Assembly (NCBI RefSeq): GCF_900095185.1 | Contig: NZ_LT606948.1 | Coordinates: forward strand, 823,823 to 887,822 | Direction of reading: 5' to 3' | Source of the DNA: Polynucleobacter necessarius | Lineage (GTDB): Bacteria; Pseudomonadota; Gammaproteobacteria; Burkholderiales; Burkholderiaceae | DNA: 64,000 nt | In this document: one piece after another, positions 60,541 to 64,000 of the stretch | Layout: every line of letters starts with the position of its first letter | How positions within the stretch are numbered: position 1 is the first letter of the stretch | Translations under genes and position numbers: made by a program | The notes under the pieces: model-generated | Database searches by the model: none | Seen by the model: the letters and a program-made list of their open reading frames with translations, nothing else | What the model was told of the DNA's origin: nothing

Positions 60541-61496
60541 TGATTTCAAAGCCACTCATCAGCGTGCTGATGCCCGCATACAACTCGGAGTTGTATATCG
60601 CTGAGGCCATCAATAGCATCTTGCAGCAAAGCTATCAGAACATAGAGTTGCTCATTTTTGACGATGGATCTACTGATAAGACTCGACAAATCATTGAAAG
60701 TTTTGGTGATCCTCGTATTGTGAAGATCTTGTCTGACCAGAATTATGGTGTGATCAAAGCGCGTAATGAGATGATCGATAGAGCAGGCGGTCAATATATC
60801 GCCCTTATGGATGCTGACGATATTGCTGATCCTACGCGCCTCGCGAAGCAATTACGAAGCTTAGAGCTAGGCGAATGTGATTTATGTGGAAGTGCCCAAT
60901 GGGTTTTGGATGAGGCTTCTGGAAAACTGAAGAAGTCAAAAGATAAATTTACTGATTCAGACTTGCGAGCACTTTTAACCGTCTATTGTGGCTTGTGTAA
61001 TTCTGCCATGATGGGAAAAGTAGAAATTTTTAAAAGATTTAAGTACGATACTTCCATATTAACTTCTGAAGATTATTGCTTATGGGTGCAGATGGCAGCT
61101 ACTGGATATCGTTTTATTAATTTGAAAGAGCGATTGATTACGTATCGGCGTTATCCTGCGCAAACCAGCTCTGTACACCTCGATAAATTTAGAGTTACCA
61201 CAATTGAGGTGCAAAAGAAGTACTTAGATCTTCTCGGAATTTCTGCGGCACTTTATCCGCGTCAATTGCCATGGCCCAAAAGATTAGGTGTCGGAATGAA
61301 TTTATTACGCGCTTTAAATAAGAAATTTCCAGGCGTTTCTTTTCGAGCAAATTCGGAGATCTATGCTCGCTTTCAGTTTAGACGTAATAGATGGTGGACG
61401 CCATTGACGCGCTTAGAGCGTTTCTTCATCAGTCTTTGGATCACCCTCTGTAATTCGGTCACTACAGCATCCCCTTGCAGATGGCTCTTTATTTGA
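60540..61496 (+). CDS. GT2-family glycosyltransferase
   Basis: The 318-residue protein starts with the GT-A pattern ISVLMPAYNSELYIAEAINS and ILQQSYQNIELLIFDDGSTD. The DxD-like site is ALMDADDIADPTRLAKQ, and the C-terminal acceptor part has YDTSILTSEDYCLWVQMA. The last 41 codons overlap the end of the convergent remnant at 61373, and the tail (SVTTASPCRWLFI) may be unconserved, so the original C-terminus may have been altered. It is the third gene of the run. Confidence 0.85.
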   Translation: MISKPLISVLMPAYNSELYIAEAINSILQQSYQNIELLIFDDGSTDKTRQIIESFGDPRIVKILSDQNYGVIKARNEMIDRAGGQYIALMDADDIADPTRLAKQLRSLELGECDLCGSAQWVLDEASGKLKKSKDKFTDSDLRALLTVYCGLCNSAMMGKVEIFKRFKYDTSILTSEDYCLWVQMAATGYRFINLKERLITYRRYPAQTSSVHLDKFRVTTIEVQKKYLDLLGISAALYPRQLPWPKRLGVGMNLLRALNKKFPGVSFRANSEIYARFQFRRNRWWTPLTRLERFFISLWITLCNSVTTASPCRWLFI

Positions 61497-62481
61497 TCTT
61501 GCGACAGTTCTGATGGCAAGCCAGATACCTCAAGTAGGCGATTTGCGCCTCGATAGGCATACCACATTTTCGGCATGATCTTCATTTGTTGGTTCAACAA
61601 CCCTGCTAAGTGGCTCATTCCACTTTTTGAGCCTATCAATATGTCGGCGTTCAACAGATAGTAAAACGAACTCATAACATCGCTGTCAATACATTCATGA
61701 ACTTCATGTGGGGTGTTTTGAAAATAGGCTTTCCAGGAAACAGCTTGTCCACTTTCAGAGTGATAGATTCCATCTCTGCCTTCGCTAAAGATGTAAATTG
61801 CAATTTGCTGTTGAGTATTGCGTAAAATCATATTGAGGATTTCTAAATACTGCGCATCTGGGAGCATTCTAGAAGAGAGATCTGAGAACTGTTGTCCTAG
61901 CAACAAATCTCCTCGGCGAAGATGTACGGCAATATTTAATTTATTTGGATCGTAGAAGAGGTGAATAGGATGTTGCTCTCGAGCTTTTGCATAGGCATTC
62001 AACAACCATTCTCTAGTGGACACATATTCATAATCGCCAAAGCGATTATTACTGAGTTTGAAAGCGACATTAGGCTCGAGATGATTTTAAATGAACTGAT
62101 CTATAGATTTCATCAGTATTTTACTCGTTAGAGGGGATATGAATCTCAAAAAGGGGGTAATTCGATTAGCTTGATTGCACCACCCCGAATTTGATTTTCA
62201 ACCTCCTCGCGACTGGGTGGTAACGCTATTGGGTTGAGCATTACGTTGAGACCATTCCCAATATGATGGGTTTCGTTTGCCTTGCGCCTTCTGAGCTTGG
62301 GCAAGGTTTGCTTAAGGCGCCATTTAAAGGACTGATGATGAGAGTTTGTGAGCTGGGTCTCTGAATAAGCGAATTGCAGTTGATTGCGATCGGCAATTTT
62401 GAGTGCTCGATTCAAAATACCTATCGAATGACCAATACCTGCATCAGGATTATCGTAATCTAGAATAAAGCGATTAGACAT
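61373..62481 (-). pseudogene. Fucosyltransferase-like (HLRRGD motif) glycosyltransferase, pseudogene
   Basis: ATG 62479-62481 starts MSNRFILDYDNPDAGIGHSI, which overlaps the GT10 stop by 8 nt. The frame breaks after IELPPF near 62150: the next frame has FEIHIPSNE and a TAA. Farther on another frame has KSIDQFI, a TAA, then NHLEPNVAFKLSNNRFGDYE and runs into STREWLLNAYAKA and LNIAVHLRRGDLLLG. The HxRRGD motif binds GDP-fucose in GT11- and GT23-type enzymes, so a fucosyltransferase is the likely ancestor. DILIGSKSGMSHLAGLLN is the conserved C-terminal part. Lesions near 62150 and 62080-62130 make it non-functional. Confidence 0.8.
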
Positions 62482-63490
62482 GCTTGAGGTCTTTAAGAAT
62501 CTTGCTAATAATCGTTGACACGTAAGTTGTGGTATCAAACTCCATTGCTTTAGGAGATGTTAGAAATTCACGAATGTATTCTTGGTATTTTGTATAATGC
62601 TGTGCATTGATGCTCAATAAGAAGCGGTGTACTTCCGCAGTATTCTTAAAGTCTCTTCTATCAATAAAACAGGACTTAGGAATGTGATGTGTGATCGTAT
62701 TCGAGCCCCAGTAGACTGGAACGCATCCCCCAAAGAAGCAATCAAAGATTTTTTCACTAATGTAATCAGGCAGATTGGCTACGTTTTCATAGCAATAGGC
62801 AAACTTCGTTTTTCGATAGATCAATTCTTTATCTTCTACTTCCCCTGCATAACTTGGAAAGGGTTTATAGCCTATGAGTTGGGTCGCTAGTCTTTTGAAG
62901 CGTCTTGATACTTTTTCAGATGCGGTAAAGCCTGGTTCAGGCTTGCTCCACCCTAGACCAAATAGTGAGAAATATTGAGGTGCATGGGATTCGTACCAGC
63001 GAATCACTTCTAAACGTTCCCGATAGAGATCATTTTCAAGACTTTTTGGAAATGCTTTATTCGCATTGATGATGCAGGAAAAAATCGGTCTTTCAGCGAA
63101 AGAGGGTGTGACTTGATTGCGTATTTGGTTGGGAATGAAGACGTGGCTGATATTTGGGAGGCTTGTAAAGTCGGCCTTCCAAGTAAACACCCCATCAAAC
63201 TGACTAAGGTAACCCTCATCTTGATTACGAGGGCAAATATAGGGGTTTTCGGTAGCAATGAGATACTTTGGGCCAGAAATTTGATCTAAAGGCTGACCGT
63301 CATGCAAAATACTAAAAGCGATTTCTCGACCCTCGTTGACATCTGGATTATTTAACTCAATCCCATGCTTCAGAAATTCTGCTCTAAGCAATCTATTGGT
63401 AAAGGTTGGGTTATAGGTATGATGTCTATCGATTTCCTCAAAAGAGGCATTTTTTACCCTATCACGTTGATAGTAATTGGCAAATAACAT
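62474..63490 (-). CDS. GT10-family (alpha-1,3-fucosyltransferase-like) glycosyltransferase
   Basis: A 338-residue protein with the GT10 signature FAYCYENVANLPDYISEKIF then DCFFGGCVPVYWGS, followed by IPKSCFIDRRDF, all in the C-terminal half where GDP-fucose binds. The N-terminal half includes LIATENPYICPRNQDEGYLS. Known members transfer fucose in Lewis-type or O-antigen structures. Here the acceptor is unknown. It is intact and was coupled to the broken HLRRGD gene, which overlaps its stop by 8 nt. Confidence 0.85.
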   Translation of the reverse strand: MLFANYYQRDRVKNASFEEIDRHHTYNPTFTNRLLRAEFLKHGIELNNPDVNEGREIAFSILHDGQPLDQISGPKYLIATENPYICPRNQDEGYLSQFDGVFTWKADFTSLPNISHVFIPNQIRNQVTPSFAERPIFSCIINANKAFPKSLENDLYRERLEVIRWYESHAPQYFSLFGLGWSKPEPGFTASEKVSRRFKRLATQLIGYKPFPSYAGEVEDKELIYRKTKFAYCYENVANLPDYISEKIFDCFFGGCVPVYWGSNTITHHIPKSCFIDRRDFKNTAEVHRFLLSINAQHYTKYQEYIREFLTSPKAMEFDTTTYVSTIISKILKDLKHV

Positions 63491-63496
63491 TTTTAT

Positions 63497-64000
63497 ATGA
63501 CTCTAGTGAAGTTTCGAAAGCATACTCGTAAAGCTATTGCTGATTCCAAAATTTTGCTGGCTGGTCCTATCAGAAATGTAGCGCATACGATTCAAAATGA
63601 AGTTGAAACCTTGGCGGCAAGTTTTGCTAACTTCAAGGAAATTCATTGCTTTGTAGTTGAGAGTGATTCTAGTGATGATACCCCGAAAAAATTAGAGGAA
63701 CTCCAAGCAGCCATTAAAAATTTCTCATTTGTTAGCGTCGGTAACTTATGCAAGCAATATCCTAGACGCACTGACCGTATTGCCTTATGTAGAAATATTA
63801 TTATTGATGCAGTCGCTTCTAGGCAAGAATTCGCTGACATTGACTATATTGCCATGGCTGATTTAGATGGCATGAATGCTCTGGTGACCGCAGAAAAAAT
63901 TGCGCAGTGCTGGGAGGTGGATGAGCCATGGGATGTGATAACCGCCAATCAATTGGGTGAGTATTACGATATCTGGGGTTTAAGTCATCCAGATTGGAAC
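63497..64000 (+). CDS. Glycosyltransferase-like protein, cut by the window end
   Basis: An open frame from ATG 63497 runs without a stop to the window end (168 codons). ILLAGPIRNVAHTIQNEVET and CFVVESDSSDDTPKKLEELQ match a GT-A-type N-terminus. YIAMADLDGMNALVTAEKI carries a DxD-like acidic site, and EYYDIWGLSHPDWN is typical of a family of capsule/LPS glycosyltransferases. It is divergent from the GT10 gene with only 6 nt between them. The rest lies outside the window. Confidence 0.8.
   Translation, partial: MTLVKFRKHTRKAIADSKILLAGPIRNVAHTIQNEVETLAASFANFKEIHCFVVESDSSDDTPKKLEELQAAIKNFSFVSVGNLCKQYPRRTDRIALCRNIIIDAVASRQEFADIDYIAMADLDGMNALVTAEKIAQCWEVDEPWDVITANQLGEYYDIWGLSHPDWN

Noticed and set aside
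62627-62890. An 87-codon plus-strand ORF
   Set aside because: It is antisense to the intact GT10 gene.

Overview
The window looks like chromosome of a betaproteobacterium of the order Burkholderiales, most likely the genus Polynucleobacter. The evidence is gene order and protein character: ispB / rplU-rpmA-obgE-proB, rppH / proS, aroQ-accB-accC-prmA, an RNB ribonuclease followed by a TonB-like gene, aroE and mtgA, thiL-pgpA-pncC, tkt-gap, fur / bamE-dapB-leuS-lptE-holA-proA, and ydcF-yqgE-ruvX-pyrR-pyrB. I recognise this as a Polynucleobacter-type layout. The species is an inference.

The most striking property is decay. Thirteen loci are pseudogenes that keep recognisable protein similarity over their whole length but carry frameshifts, nonsense codons or deletions: a fumarylacetoacetate-hydrolase-family gene, a GrdB-like reductase, a CNP1-like gene, a histone-H1-like gene, a TlpA-like thioredoxin, mpl, a TonB-like gene, mtgA, thiL, maeB, a barstar-family gene, a GT61 glycosyltransferase and a second glycosyltransferase with an HLRRGD motif. 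Two further ORFs are fusions of normally separate proteins: PrmA with DUF3426, and a PP0621-like protein with AmpD. Genes for translation, replication, fatty-acid, nucleotide, haem and amino-acid synthesis are intact beside them. This fits recent relaxation of selection, as in an obligate endosymbiont such as the ciliate-associated P. necessarius. That lifestyle is inferred from the decay.

Layout. 1-6.6 kb: two broken metabolic genes, ispB, the ribosomal protein operon rplU-rpmA with a consensus sigma-70 promoter, obgE, proB, a broken CNP1-like gene and rppH. 6.6-11.5 kb: proS, ffh, a CcsA-like membrane protein and the AmpD fusion. 11.5-16.6 kb: nrdA-nrdB behind a probable pair of NrdR boxes, then the frameshifted H1-like gene. 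16.7-22.4 kb, minus strand: a PfkB kinase, then the aroQ-accB-accC-prmA series and the broken TlpA-like gene. 22.4-36.3 kb: the most eroded part, with mpl, tonB-like, mtgA, thiL, maeB and barstar all broken among intact fabG-like, RNB, aroE, pyrF, corA, pncC and pgpA. 36.3-57.3 kb: dense, intact housekeeping genes. 57.3-64 kb: a surface-glycan glycosyltransferase region with five apparently usable genes (one cut by the window end) and two broken ones.

How the genes work together: several pathways are only partly represented or partly lost here. Peptidoglycan recycling keeps AmpD but has lost Mpl. Thiamine activation has lost ThiL although TPP-dependent transketolase is intact. Malate to pyruvate conversion by MaeB is lost. 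No tRNA, rRNA, CRISPR array, insertion sequence or prophage was seen. I did not find a convincing undescribed multi-gene system. The best leads are the two fusion genes, the poly-A frameshift in the H1-like gene and the glycan cluster.
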